A stretch of 43,153 bases of DNA. It comes from JBNJDJ01 sp051744845. Lineage in GTDB: Bacteria > Bacillota > Clostridia > Peptostreptococcales > Acidaminobacteraceae. The notes beneath the pieces are model-generated. The model had not been told where the DNA came from, made no database searches, and saw nothing but the letters and a program-made list of their open reading frames with translations. The DNA is taken from positions 1-43,153 of the forward strand of contig JBNJDJ010000011.1 in NCBI GenBank assembly GCA_051744845.1. The letters are read 5' to 3'. The position numbers and the translations under genes were made by a program. This document shows positions 16,276 to 24,424 of the stretch, piece after piece (position 1 is the stretch's first letter; every line of letters begins with the position of its first letter).

Positions 16276-17172
16276 ATGAATTTAAAATCTTTATTTTTTT
16301 TTAAAAAAGTTGTAGAGGCTAAAAGTATTTCTAAAGTTTCACATAAAAGTTATATTTCACAATCAGCATTAAGTCAGATGATGCAAAGATTAGAATCTGA
16401 AATAGGTTATCAATTGTTAGAAAGAAGTAATAAAGGTGTATCTTTAACTGAAATGGGTCAAATTGTATATAAGTATTCTGGTCTTATAAGTAGGATATAC
16501 GAAGAGATGAATAGTGAGCTTTGTGCTTTATCAGAAAGTAAAAGAAATATTAAGATAAGTGGGTATTATTCTTTTATTAATTATTCGCTACCTTGTGTTT
16601 TATATAAAGTTAAGAAAAAATATGAAAATTTAAATTTTGAAGTTCATGCAACATCTAGTGAAGAGGCATTAGTTGATTTGAAAAATAAGTTAACAGATGT
16701 TAGTTTTTTAAATATCGAACCTACTGAAAAAAATATAAAGTATTCTTCTATTGGAAAAGAAAAAGTAGTATTAGTTGCTAAAAATAGCGATAAATTTCCA
16801 GATGAAATAAAAATAAATCAACTAAAAGATTATGAGTTGATTTTAATGAATTCTTATTCAGTTAGAAAAGATTTCTTAAAAAGTAATTTAGAAAAAGCAG
16901 GAATTAATATGGATGATTTAAACGTTATTTTTGAATTGGATACTATTTCTGCTGCCAAATCATCTATAGATAATTCTTTAGGTATGTGTTTTTTACCATA
17001 TATGTCAATAAAACAAGAACTTTATAAAGAACAATTTAAATTAGTTGAAATAAAAGACTTTGATTTAAATTATGATATTTATGTAGCAATGTCAAAAGGA
17101 TGTAATGTTCAAAATCCAATAAATAATATTTATGATTATTTTATAAAAAATGGAACAAAAGGTATTTGTTAA
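16276..17172 (+). CDS. LysR family transcriptional regulator
   Basis: A 298-residue regulator. The N-terminal winged HTH (residues 1-62) has the classical LysR pattern KVSHKSYISQSALSQMMQRLESEIGYQLLERS, and residues about 90-295 form the periplasmic-binding-protein-like effector domain. Its gene is divergent from the YeeE/TusA operon, the usual arrangement for LysR proteins controlling the neighbouring operon. CysB-like control by a sulfur metabolite is plausible but not shown. RBS GAGGAG precedes ATG. Its last 4 bases overlap the convergent TusA-like gene. Confidence 0.93.
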   Translation: MNLKSLFFFKKVVEAKSISKVSHKSYISQSALSQMMQRLESEIGYQLLERSNKGVSLTEMGQIVYKYSGLISRIYEEMNSELCALSESKRNIKISGYYSFINYSLPCVLYKVKKKYENLNFEVHATSSEEALVDLKNKLTDVSFLNIEPTEKNIKYSSIGKEKVVLVAKNSDKFPDEIKINQLKDYELILMNSYSVRKDFLKSNLEKAGINMDDLNVIFELDTISAAKSSIDNSLGMCFLPYMSIKQELYKEQFKLVEIKDFDLNYDIYVAMSKGCNVQNPINNIYDYFIKNGTKGIC

Positions 17173-17387
17173 ATATAAGTGATTGTGATTTCCCATACAC
17201 CGTTAATTACTTCATCAATTTCTAATTGATGATTTCTTTTTGTTACAAATCCTTTTATTTCTTCTAATACACAAGAATGATCAACTATAAATAAAATTGA
17301 TTCACCTGAATTTAAAGTTTTTAATTCTCTTTTTAATTTAAGTATTGGAATAGGACACATATCACCTAGACAATCTATTTCTTTCAT
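17169..17387 (-). CDS. TusA-like sulfur carrier, divergent third copy
   Basis: A 72-residue protein with the TusA/SirA layout: CLGDMCPIPILKLKREL near the N-terminus, with the conserved C-P-x-P cysteine, then DHSCVLEEI. It is clearly diverged from the two identical copies at 14.7-15.2 kb. I chose ATG at 17387 because GAGGTGAT lies just upstream; the GTG at 17396 falls inside that RBS. It overlaps the end of lysR by 4 bases (convergent) and is divergent from the glycosyltransferase gene only 41 bases away. Likely another persulfide carrier. Confidence 0.88.
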   Translation of the reverse strand: MKEIDCLGDMCPIPILKLKRELKTLNSGESILFIVDHSCVLEEIKGFVTKRNHQLEIDEVINGVWEITITYI

Positions 17388-17428
17388 TGTTATCACCTCA
17401 TATAAATTATATCATATTGGAGGTTTTT

Positions 17429-18130
17429 ATGAAATTATCAATTATTATTCCTATATATAATAGTGAAAAAACTATTGGTAAAGTTATAACTAAATTACAT
17501 AAATATATAGATTTTAAATTTGAAATTATATGTATAGATGATGGAAGTAAAGATAAATCTGTAGATATTTTAAAAGAATTAAAAAAAAGATATAAAAATA
17601 TTAAAATAGTTATTTTAGAAAAAAATTTTGGTCAACAAAATGCAATTTTTGCTGGATTTAATTTTGTAAATGGTAAAAATGTCATAACAATAGATGATGA
17701 TGGACAACAAGATATTAAAGATATTTTGAAAATTTTTGATTTATTAAAAAAATATGATATTGTTTTTGGTGTTGAAAAAGATAAAAGTTTAGGACAAAAC
17801 TTCAGAGACTTATTTTTTAAAAAATTCTTTTTTAAAAATGGAAATTTAAAGGTAAGTAGTTTTAGAGGATTTAAAAATAAGTTTATAAAAAATATTTTAA
17901 AAACTGAATATAAATTTATATATATAAGTGCTTTGTTATTAAAAGAAGGTCAAAATATAGGAAATTTAATAATAAAAAAGAAAAAAAGAATTAATGGAAA
18001 ATCTGGTTATAATTTATATAAAAGAATAAAGTTATTTATTAATTTAGTTATATATTATGCTCCATTTAAATTTTTAGAAAAGTTTAGAAAAAAAGAAGAT
18101 TCATATTTAATAAAAAAGGTGATTAAATAG
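17429..18130 (+). CDS. Glycosyltransferase family 2 protein
   Basis: A 233-residue GT-A enzyme similar to dolichol-phosphate-mannose/polyprenyl-phosphate sugar transferases. LSIIIPIYNSEKTI opens the fold, CIDDGSKDKS follows, and the metal-binding DDDGQQD motif is near residue 92. It lacks the C-terminal membrane helices of many undecaprenyl-phosphate transferases. The start at 17429 follows GGAGG by 5 bases; an upstream in-frame start would run through the neighbouring TusA promoter. Its stop codon abuts the ATP-grasp start, so it is the first gene of a five-gene operon. Confidence 0.88.
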   Translation: MKLSIIIPIYNSEKTIGKVITKLHKYIDFKFEIICIDDGSKDKSVDILKELKKRYKNIKIVILEKNFGQQNAIFAGFNFVNGKNVITIDDDGQQDIKDILKIFDLLKKYDIVFGVEKDKSLGQNFRDLFFKKFFFKNGNLKVSSFRGFKNKFIKNILKTEYKFIYISALLLKEGQNIGNLIIKKKKRINGKSGYNLYKRIKLFINLVIYYAPFKFLEKFRKKEDSYLIKKVIK

Positions 18131-19369
18131 ATGAAAAAAGTTATGGTTTTAGGCGGAGGAAGCTGTCAGATTAATTTAATAAAAGAATTAAAAAGACAAA
18201 ATTATTATACTATAGTTACAGGATATAATAAAAATTCTAAAGGTAAAGAGTATGCTCATAAAAAAGAAATTGCTGATACATTTAGTGTTAAAGAAACTTT
18301 AAGGGTAGCTAAAAAAAATAATATAGATGCTTTAATAACTGTTGGAACTGATCAGCCAGTTTATGTTGCAAGTAAAGTGGCAAAAGAAATAGGGATTCCT
18401 TTTTACTTAAAACCTAAAGCAGCTAGAAATGTAACTAATAAAAAGTATATGAAAAGTATTTTTAAGAGAGAAAATATTCCAACAGTAGATTATAAAATCA
18501 TCTCTAAAGGATTTAAAAACAAAGAGTTAGATAAATTAAAGAGTCCCTTTGTTATGAAACCGTTAGATTCTCAAGGACAAAGAGGAATATATTTAGTAAA
18601 AGATATAAAAGAAATTCGTAAAAAAATAGATGATACATTATCGTTTTCTAGAAAAAAAGAAATTTTAGTAGAATCTTTTTATAAAAACCAAGAAATCACT
18701 ATATCAGGTTGGGTTTATAATAAAAATCTAGAAATATTTAGTATATCTGATAGAGCTACATTTCAAACAAATGATAAAATAGGTATATGTGTAGGTCACG
18801 AGTATCCATCTAAGCATTTAAAAAAATATAAAAAAGAAATTGAAATAATAACTAAAAATATTGTAAAAAGTTTTAAAATTAAAAATGGTCCTATATATTT
18901 CCAGTATTTAGTAGGTAAAAAAGGAATAAAGGTTAATGAAATTGCTTGTAGAATTGGTGGAGCTTATGAAGATAAAGCTATACCTTATTTAAGAAATATA
19001 GATATATTAAGTCAAATGATAGAGCTTTCTTTAACTGGTAAAAATAAAAAAATTACTGTAGATAAGAGTAAAAACAAATTTTTATCTACACAACTTTTTT
19101 TTGCTAAGCCTGGTAAAGTAGAATATGTAACTCCAATTAAAGAAATTTTAAAAGACGAAAATGTTTTAGATTGTTTTTATGATGTTAAAAAAGAAGATGA
19201 GTTAGAAAAAATAAAAAATGCTTCTCAAAGAGTAGGGTATTTAATGATTAAAGGAAAAAGTGAAAGAGCAATTCAAAAAAATATTAGAAATGTTTTTGAT
19301 AAATTAAAAATTTTAGATGACAAAGGAAATAATTTAGTTATCAAAGGAAAAAGGTGGTATCGTGATTAA
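18131..19369 (+). CDS. ATP-grasp enzyme, carbamoyl-phosphate-synthase-like
   Basis: A 412-residue ATP-grasp ligase. The pre-ATP-grasp Rossmann unit begins VMVLGGGSCQINLIKEL. The ATP-binding part contains FVMKPLDSQGQRGIYLVKD and EILVESFYKNQEI, and the metal-ligand strand is VNEIACRIGGAYED. Such enzymes join a carboxylate to an amine or thiol by an acyl-phosphate intermediate; the substrate is unknown. Stop of the GT2 gene and this start are adjacent, and the end overlaps the GTG start of the ABC binding protein by 8 bases, so these genes are co-translated. Confidence 0.85.
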   Translation: MKKVMVLGGGSCQINLIKELKRQNYYTIVTGYNKNSKGKEYAHKKEIADTFSVKETLRVAKKNNIDALITVGTDQPVYVASKVAKEIGIPFYLKPKAARNVTNKKYMKSIFKRENIPTVDYKIISKGFKNKELDKLKSPFVMKPLDSQGQRGIYLVKDIKEIRKKIDDTLSFSRKKEILVESFYKNQEITISGWVYNKNLEIFSISDRATFQTNDKIGICVGHEYPSKHLKKYKKEIEIITKNIVKSFKIKNGPIYFQYLVGKKGIKVNEIACRIGGAYEDKAIPYLRNIDILSQMIELSLTGKNKKITVDKSKNKFLSTQLFFAKPGKVEYVTPIKEILKDENVLDCFYDVKKEDELEKIKNASQRVGYLMIKGKSERAIQKNIRNVFDKLKILDDKGNNLVIKGKRWYRD

Positions 19370-20306
19370 GAAAAGTTTTATTTTAATTATAACTGTTTTA
19401 ATATTTTTAAGTTTAGTAAGTTGCAGCTATAAAGATACTAGTGCAAATAAAGAGTTAGTTATTGCAGACCAATTTGGTCTAGCTTATGCACCAGTACAAA
19501 TTATGAAAGAAAAAAAGTTTTTAGAAAAGAGATTAAAAGATTACAATATAAAATGGGTTAAATTAGGTAATGCTTCTGCAATTAGAGAAGCTATAGTTTC
19601 TGAAAAGTTAGATGTAGGTTTTACAGGAATACCTCCATTTATTATTGGTTATGAAAATGATACTCCTTGGAAAATTATAACAGGACTTTCTCAGTCTCCT
19701 TTAGGTTTAGTAAGTTCAGATAAATCTATAAAAACTTTAAAAGATATTGAAAAAACTTTTAAAATTGCTTTACCTCAACCTGGTAGTATACAACATATTT
19801 TACTTTCAATGGCAGCTAAGGATAAATTAAATGATTCAAAACATTTTGATAAACAATTAGTATCTATGAGTCACCCTAATGGCATGAGTGCGCTAAACTC
19901 AAATAGTGAAATAAAACTACATTTTACTTCACCGCCTTATTTACAAAAAGAATTAGAAATTGATAGAAATTTTTTAGTAATTAGTGGTAAAGAAGCTTTT
20001 GGTAATGAATTTACATTTATTGTAGGATTAGGTTCTAAAAAACTTTATGAAAATAAAGATGAATATAAAGCAGTAAAAATGGCTATTTTTGAATCTATAG
20101 ATTTTATTAATAAAAAACCTAAGGAAACTCTAAATATTTTAAGTAAATATTATGAGTACGATAAAGATACTTTAAAAAGTCTTATATATGATAAGGATAT
20201 GAAGTTTAGTAAAGAAATAAAAGGTTTAGATAAATTTATAGATTTTATGTATGAAAATGATATGATTAATAAAAGTTATGAGTCTGATAAATTAAGGTGG
20301 GAATAG
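19362..20306 (+). CDS. ABC transporter substrate-binding lipoprotein (NitT/TauT type)
   Basis: A 314-residue lipoprotein with signal peptide and lipobox LVSC (lipidated Cys21). The mature part has the NMT1/SsuA-like fold: FGLAYAPVQIMKEKKFLEKR at the start, a DVGFTGIPPFIIGY segment, and the KTLKDIEK hinge. Relatives bind nitrate, sulfonates, taurine or thiamine precursors; proximity to sulfur genes makes a sulfonate-like substrate attractive but unproven. It starts with GTG, 4 bases after AAGGTGG, overlapping the ATP-grasp gene. Confidence 0.85.
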   Translation: MIKKSFILIITVLIFLSLVSCSYKDTSANKELVIADQFGLAYAPVQIMKEKKFLEKRLKDYNIKWVKLGNASAIREAIVSEKLDVGFTGIPPFIIGYENDTPWKIITGLSQSPLGLVSSDKSIKTLKDIEKTFKIALPQPGSIQHILLSMAAKDKLNDSKHFDKQLVSMSHPNGMSALNSNSEIKLHFTSPPYLQKELEIDRNFLVISGKEAFGNEFTFIVGLGSKKLYENKDEYKAVKMAIFESIDFINKKPKETLNILSKYYEYDKDTLKSLIYDKDMKFSKEIKGLDKFIDFMYENDMINKSYESDKLRWE

Positions 20307-21089
20307 ATGAATAAAAAATTCAAAATAAAGCTTTTTTATATAATATTTTTCATATGCCTTTGGGAAATAATTAGTTATTTAAATATTTATCCTAAAGCTT
20401 TATTTCCATCTTTTTTAGAAATTAATAAAAAGATTTTAGATGATTTATTAAATAATAACCTTTTAAAAAGTATATATTATAGTTTGATTTTACTTTTTAA
20501 AAGTATATCAATATCATTAATTCTTTCTTTTGTATTAGTATTTTTTAGTAAAGTTAGTAAGTATTTTGAAAGTTTAGTTGAACTATTAATTTTAATATTT
20601 GATCCTTTACCTTCAATTGCTATTATACCTTTAGTTATACTTTGGATAGGACTTGGACAAAAAGCTATTATATTTATAATCATTCACGCAACACTTTGGC
20701 CTTTAGTTATAAATATGTTAAATGGATTAAAAAATTTAAATCCTAAATTAATTGATATAGGAGATGTATTTGAATTTAGTCTATTAGATAAAATTATAAA
20801 TATTTATTTTTTTGGGCTTTTATCTGATATCATATCAGGTTTAAAAATTGCATGGGCTAGAGGTTGGAGAGCTTTAATTTCTTCTGAAATGGTTTTTGGA
20901 GTATTAGGAAGTTCTTCTGGATTAGGTTGGTACATCTTTGAAAGACGAGTATATATGGATACTAAAGGACTCTTTGGTGGGTTAATTATAGTAGTAATAA
21001 TAGGTTTAATTTTTGAAAAATATGGATTTAATACTTTGGAAAGTTTAACTATTAATAAGTGGAGGAAAAATGGAAAAGCGATTGATTAA
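20307..21089 (+). CDS. ABC transporter permease (NitT/TauT type)
   Basis: A 260-residue permease with about six membrane helices. The cytoplasmic coupling region shows LSFVLVFFSKVSKYFE followed by DPLPSIAIIPLVILWIGLGQKAII, the pattern seen in SsuC/TauC proteins. The EAA-like loop lies near residues 140-180 (KIAWARGWRALISSEM is the following conserved stretch). Start is immediately after the stop codon of the binding-protein gene, and the end overlaps the ATPase gene by 20 bases. Confidence 0.88.
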   Translation: MNKKFKIKLFYIIFFICLWEIISYLNIYPKALFPSFLEINKKILDDLLNNNLLKSIYYSLILLFKSISISLILSFVLVFFSKVSKYFESLVELLILIFDPLPSIAIIPLVILWIGLGQKAIIFIIIHATLWPLVINMLNGLKNLNPKLIDIGDVFEFSLLDKIINIYFFGLLSDIISGLKIAWARGWRALISSEMVFGVLGSSSGLGWYIFERRVYMDTKGLFGGLIIVVIIGLIFEKYGFNTLESLTINKWRKNGKAID

Positions 21090-21744
21090 GATAAATAACT
21101 TATATAAATCATATGAAGATATTATTTTAAAAGATATTTCATTAGATATATTTGAAAATGAATTAGTAGTTATTTTAGGGAAATCTGGTGTTGGGAAATC
21201 TACTTTATTAAAAATAATTGCTGGTTTAGAAAGCTTTGATAAAGGAAATATAAAGCCTTTAAAACATCGGCCGGTAATATTTCAAAGTTTTGATCAATTA
21301 TTTCCTTGGTTTAAAGTTAAAAAAAATATTTTAATGCCTTATAAAAATTATGATAAAGATTTATATGAAGAAATAATTAATATATTATCTTTAAAAAAAC
21401 ATATTGATAAATATCCTTATCAATTATCAGGTGGTATGAAACAAAGAGTAGCTATTGCTAGAGCATTTTTAAATAAATCAAAAGTTATTCTTATGGATGA
21501 ACCATTTAGTGCTCTAGATTTTAAGATGAGAAGAGATTTACAAAAACTTAGTCTATCTTTAATTAAAAGGTTTAATAAAACAATAATTTTTATTACTCAC
21601 GACATTCAAGAAGCTTTATTTTTAGCAGATCGTATAGTAGTTTTAAAAGATAAAAAAATAAAAAAGGTTTTAGAAAATAGTGAGTTTAAAAAAAGTAAAG
21701 TTAAAAATAATAAAAGAGCCAAAAAATTAATTAAGCTCCTTTAG
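21070..21744 (+). CDS. ABC transporter ATP-binding protein (NitT/TauT type)
   Basis: A 224-residue ATPase with Walker A GKSGVGKST, Q-loop in VIFQSFDQLFPW, signature YQLSGGMKQRVAIARAF, Walker B VILMDEPFSALD and the H-loop ITHD. It would energise the permease encoded just upstream. RBS GGAGG precedes ATG. The 3' end overlaps the convergent membrane glycosyltransferase gene by 18 bases, and no terminator is visible between them. Confidence 0.93.
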   Translation: MEKRLIKINNLYKSYEDIILKDISLDIFENELVVILGKSGVGKSTLLKIIAGLESFDKGNIKPLKHRPVIFQSFDQLFPWFKVKKNILMPYKNYDKDLYEEIINILSLKKHIDKYPYQLSGGMKQRVAIARAFLNKSKVILMDEPFSALDFKMRRDLQKLSLSLIKRFNKTIIFITHDIQEALFLADRIVVLKDKKIKKVLENSEFKKSKVKNNKRAKKLIKLL

Positions 21745-23265
21745 TTTATATATTTTTACTTTCCATGGATAAGTATTAACATATTTAGCAATTCTAATAG
21801 CATATATTTTTGAACTAAATTCTTTTATTAGTTTAAAATCAGTATTTAAATAATCAACTAAATTAGGATAATAATCTAGTGAGCCATATAAAATATTCCA
21901 TTTAGGTCTATTTCTATATATATAATCCATTTCTTCATAAATAATAACATATTCAATATTATTTTTTTCAATATATTTTTCAATAGTTAAATTATTTTCT
22001 TTTAAATAATCTAAATTCCTAAAATCTAGAAGTCTATTTTTAAATTTATATTCTAAATTTAAATTTCCTAAAATTTTTGAATCGGTTTTTTCTATTATAT
22101 TAAATTCATTTAAAAAAGAACTATAATCTTCTTTGTAAGTATGTTTATTTATCGTTTTATAAGTAAATATGAAGTTAAGAGAAATTAAAGCTATAAGAAG
22201 ATATATTTTAACCTTTCTTTTGACTTTTATTTTTTTAAAAATAATAATTAAAAATAAATATATGAAAATCATTGGAAAAATAATTGAAGTTTGATTATAT
22301 CTGCCAAGTAGAAAAATAGCTAAATTTATTGATAAAAAATATAAAAAGATTTCTGTTTCATAAGATTTAAGTTTATTTTTATAAATAAAATAGATCATAG
22401 CGATTATCGATAAAAAAAGTATTGATAAATATATTTTATTATTTAAAATCAAATATGTTCCACTAATTTGATGAAAAATTTTATAATAAAAATAATAAAA
22501 ATTTATTAATTTTTTTAAGATGCTATCGATTACTCCAAGTTTTTTACCGTAATTTAAAAATCCTTTTAAAAAGTTATTATTAATCATAAAAGAAGTTATT
22601 AAATAAAAAGAAATAGTAAATACATTAAAAAGAGTAAATTTTATAAAAGAATTTAACTTTATCTTTTTATATAAAAGTCTATATAAATATATTATTAAAG
22701 ATCCAAGACCTATAAAAAATATATTTGGATGTATTCCTAGTCCAATAAAAATTATCAATGAGATTTTATAAATATTATTTTTATTAGTTATTAAAAAATA
22801 TATACTAAGTAACATTAAGAAAAGTATTAAGATATCTTGTCTTGCCATATGGCTAGTCATTATAAATTGTTGATTTAATGAAAAAAGTATAGTAAATAAT
22901 ATATTCATCTTCTTATCTTCATTTAAAAAACTTGCAATTTTATAAAATACTAAGATAGAAGATGTTGAAAATATAAGTGAAATAAGTCTTACAGAAAGCA
23001 CCTTATAGCCAAAAATTTTTATAAAAATTGATTGTAAGCCATTAAATATTAGTTTTATACTATGATTAGTTGTTGGATATAAATCAAAAAAAGAATAGTT
23101 TGGATTAATTGTATTTTGATTTAACATATTTCTAGTAAGTCCACTTAACCAAGCTTCATCAGAATGGATATATGGAAAATTTTCAATAAATAATAAATTT
23201 ATAATAAAAAATAGTATTAAATAAATTGATATTAAATTTCTATTAGATTGTAGTTTTGTTTTCAT
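21727..23265 (-). CDS. Membrane glycosyltransferase, PMT/GT39-like
   Basis: A 512-residue polytopic protein with roughly ten membrane helices and the acidic pair in the first extracellular loop (PYIHSDEAWLSGLTRNM) typical of GT39/PMT and ArnT-like GT-C transferases that use polyprenyl-phosphate sugars. A soluble C-terminal domain of about 120 residues follows the last helix. The ATG at 23265 follows GGTGA by 5 bases; the earlier ATG at 23295 lacks an RBS. Together with the GT2 gene it suggests surface glycan or protein glycosylation, which is inference. Confidence 0.82.
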   Translation of the reverse strand: MKTKLQSNRNLISIYLILFFIINLLFIENFPYIHSDEAWLSGLTRNMLNQNTINPNYSFFDLYPTTNHSIKLIFNGLQSIFIKIFGYKVLSVRLISLIFSTSSILVFYKIASFLNEDKKMNILFTILFSLNQQFIMTSHMARQDILILFLMLLSIYFLITNKNNIYKISLIIFIGLGIHPNIFFIGLGSLIIYLYRLLYKKIKLNSFIKFTLFNVFTISFYLITSFMINNNFLKGFLNYGKKLGVIDSILKKLINFYYFYYKIFHQISGTYLILNNKIYLSILFLSIIAMIYFIYKNKLKSYETEIFLYFLSINLAIFLLGRYNQTSIIFPMIFIYLFLIIIFKKIKVKRKVKIYLLIALISLNFIFTYKTINKHTYKEDYSSFLNEFNIIEKTDSKILGNLNLEYKFKNRLLDFRNLDYLKENNLTIEKYIEKNNIEYVIIYEEMDYIYRNRPKWNILYGSLDYYPNLVDYLNTDFKLIKEFSSKIYAIRIAKYVNTYPWKVKIYKLKELN

Positions 23266-23361
23266 AAAAATCACCGTAGTTAAAGTATATATCAATATAA
23301 TTTTTAAAAAAAGTGGTATTTATTTATTTAATAGTGTATAAGTAAAATGATTAACAAAAAA

Positions 23362-23455
23362 TTAACAATCTGTTATATAGTATAAATAGTAACGAGTAGA
23401 TAATCTTTTTTATGGCATTAGTTGTTTAAAATTTAACAACTAACTTAACAATCTC
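23362..23455. promoter_or_regulatory. Candidate control region of the rhodanese operon
   Basis: TTAACA-ATC-TGTTA at 23362-23375 and TTAACAATCTC at 23445-23455 repeat the dyad motif found before the YeeE operon. TTAACA also occurs at 23351. Between them is an imperfect inverted repeat, TTAGTTGTTTAAA/ATTTAACAACTAA (23418-23443), which may form an RNA hairpin in the leader. A -10-like TATATA (23374) lies 17 bases after TTAACA (23351), a weak promoter guess. Confidence 0.5.
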
Positions 23456-23477
23456 AAAACATAAAATGGAGGTTAAA

Positions 23478-24392
23478 ATGAATTTTAGAAAGAAAAGGAT
23501 ATTATTTTTATTAATAATGACTGTTTCATTATCATTACTTTTTGTTGCGTGTAATGAAACAAGTTACGAAGGAAGTCAAAATATAGCTGAAGCTAAAGAA
23601 GTAAAAGAAGTTTATCAAGGAAATTTAAAAGAAAATATTGTTATTGATGCTCGAGGAGATGAAGCTTATAATAAAGGACATTTAAAAAATGCAATTTCAA
23701 TGCATCCTAGTGAGTTAACTGTTTCAGATCCTGTTAAAGCAACAATTGCACCAAAAGAACAAGTTGAAAAAGTTTTAAGTAATAAAGGTATTACTCCAGA
23801 TACAAACATATATATTTATGATGACAAAGGTGGAGTATATGCATCTAGAATTTGGTGGACTTTAAAAGTTTATGGACATGAAAATGTAAAAGTTATAAAT
23901 AATGGTTCTAAAGCATTAGAAAAATTAGGACTTGAAATGAGTGCTAAAGCACCTGAAATACAAAAGTCTGATTATAAAGTATCTGAAGTTAATAAAGATA
24001 TGATAGCTACTAAAGATATGGTTAAAGAAGTAATTGATAGTGAAAATGAAGATGAATTTATTTTAGATGTTAGGTCTTTACCAGAATATGAAGAAGGTTT
24101 TATACCACAATCAATTTTTCATCCACATACAAAAAACTATTATTCAGATAATACATTTAAATCAGCTAGAGATACTTATCTTTTTTATAAAGACTTAGGT
24201 ATTGAAAAGGATGATTTAGTTATACCTTATTGTAAGTCTTCTTATAGAGCTACTGTTACAGCTTTAGTTTTAAAAGAAGCAGGTTATGAAAATGTTAAAG
24301 TTTATGATGGTGCATGGTTAGAATGGTCACAAGAAGAAAAAGCATCAGAAGTAAAAGAAGATGCACCAATAACTAATCAAGATGGATCGTAA
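23478..24392 (+). CDS. Thiosulfate sulfurtransferase-like lipoprotein, two rhodanese domains
   Basis: A 304-residue lipoprotein (lipobox LFVAC, Cys25) related to SseA/TST sulfurtransferases. The first rhodanese domain (about 40-160) has Asp115 in YDDKGGVYASR where an active domain has Cys, the usual inactive-domain arrangement in two-domain rhodaneses. The second (about 180-290) has the active-site loop from Cys252, CKSSYR. It would move sulfane sulfur from a donor such as thiosulfate or mercaptopyruvate on the outer face of the membrane. ATG at 23478 is preferred because GGAGG is 5 bases upstream. Confidence 0.9.
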   Translation: MNFRKKRILFLLIMTVSLSLLFVACNETSYEGSQNIAEAKEVKEVYQGNLKENIVIDARGDEAYNKGHLKNAISMHPSELTVSDPVKATIAPKEQVEKVLSNKGITPDTNIYIYDDKGGVYASRIWWTLKVYGHENVKVINNGSKALEKLGLEMSAKAPEIQKSDYKVSEVNKDMIATKDMVKEVIDSENEDEFILDVRSLPEYEEGFIPQSIFHPHTKNYYSDNTFKSARDTYLFYKDLGIEKDDLVIPYCKSSYRATVTALVLKEAGYENVKVYDGAWLEWSQEEKASEVKEDAPITNQDGS

Positions 24393-24424
24393 TATATTAA
24401 TTAATTTATTTCAAGGGGGATTTT

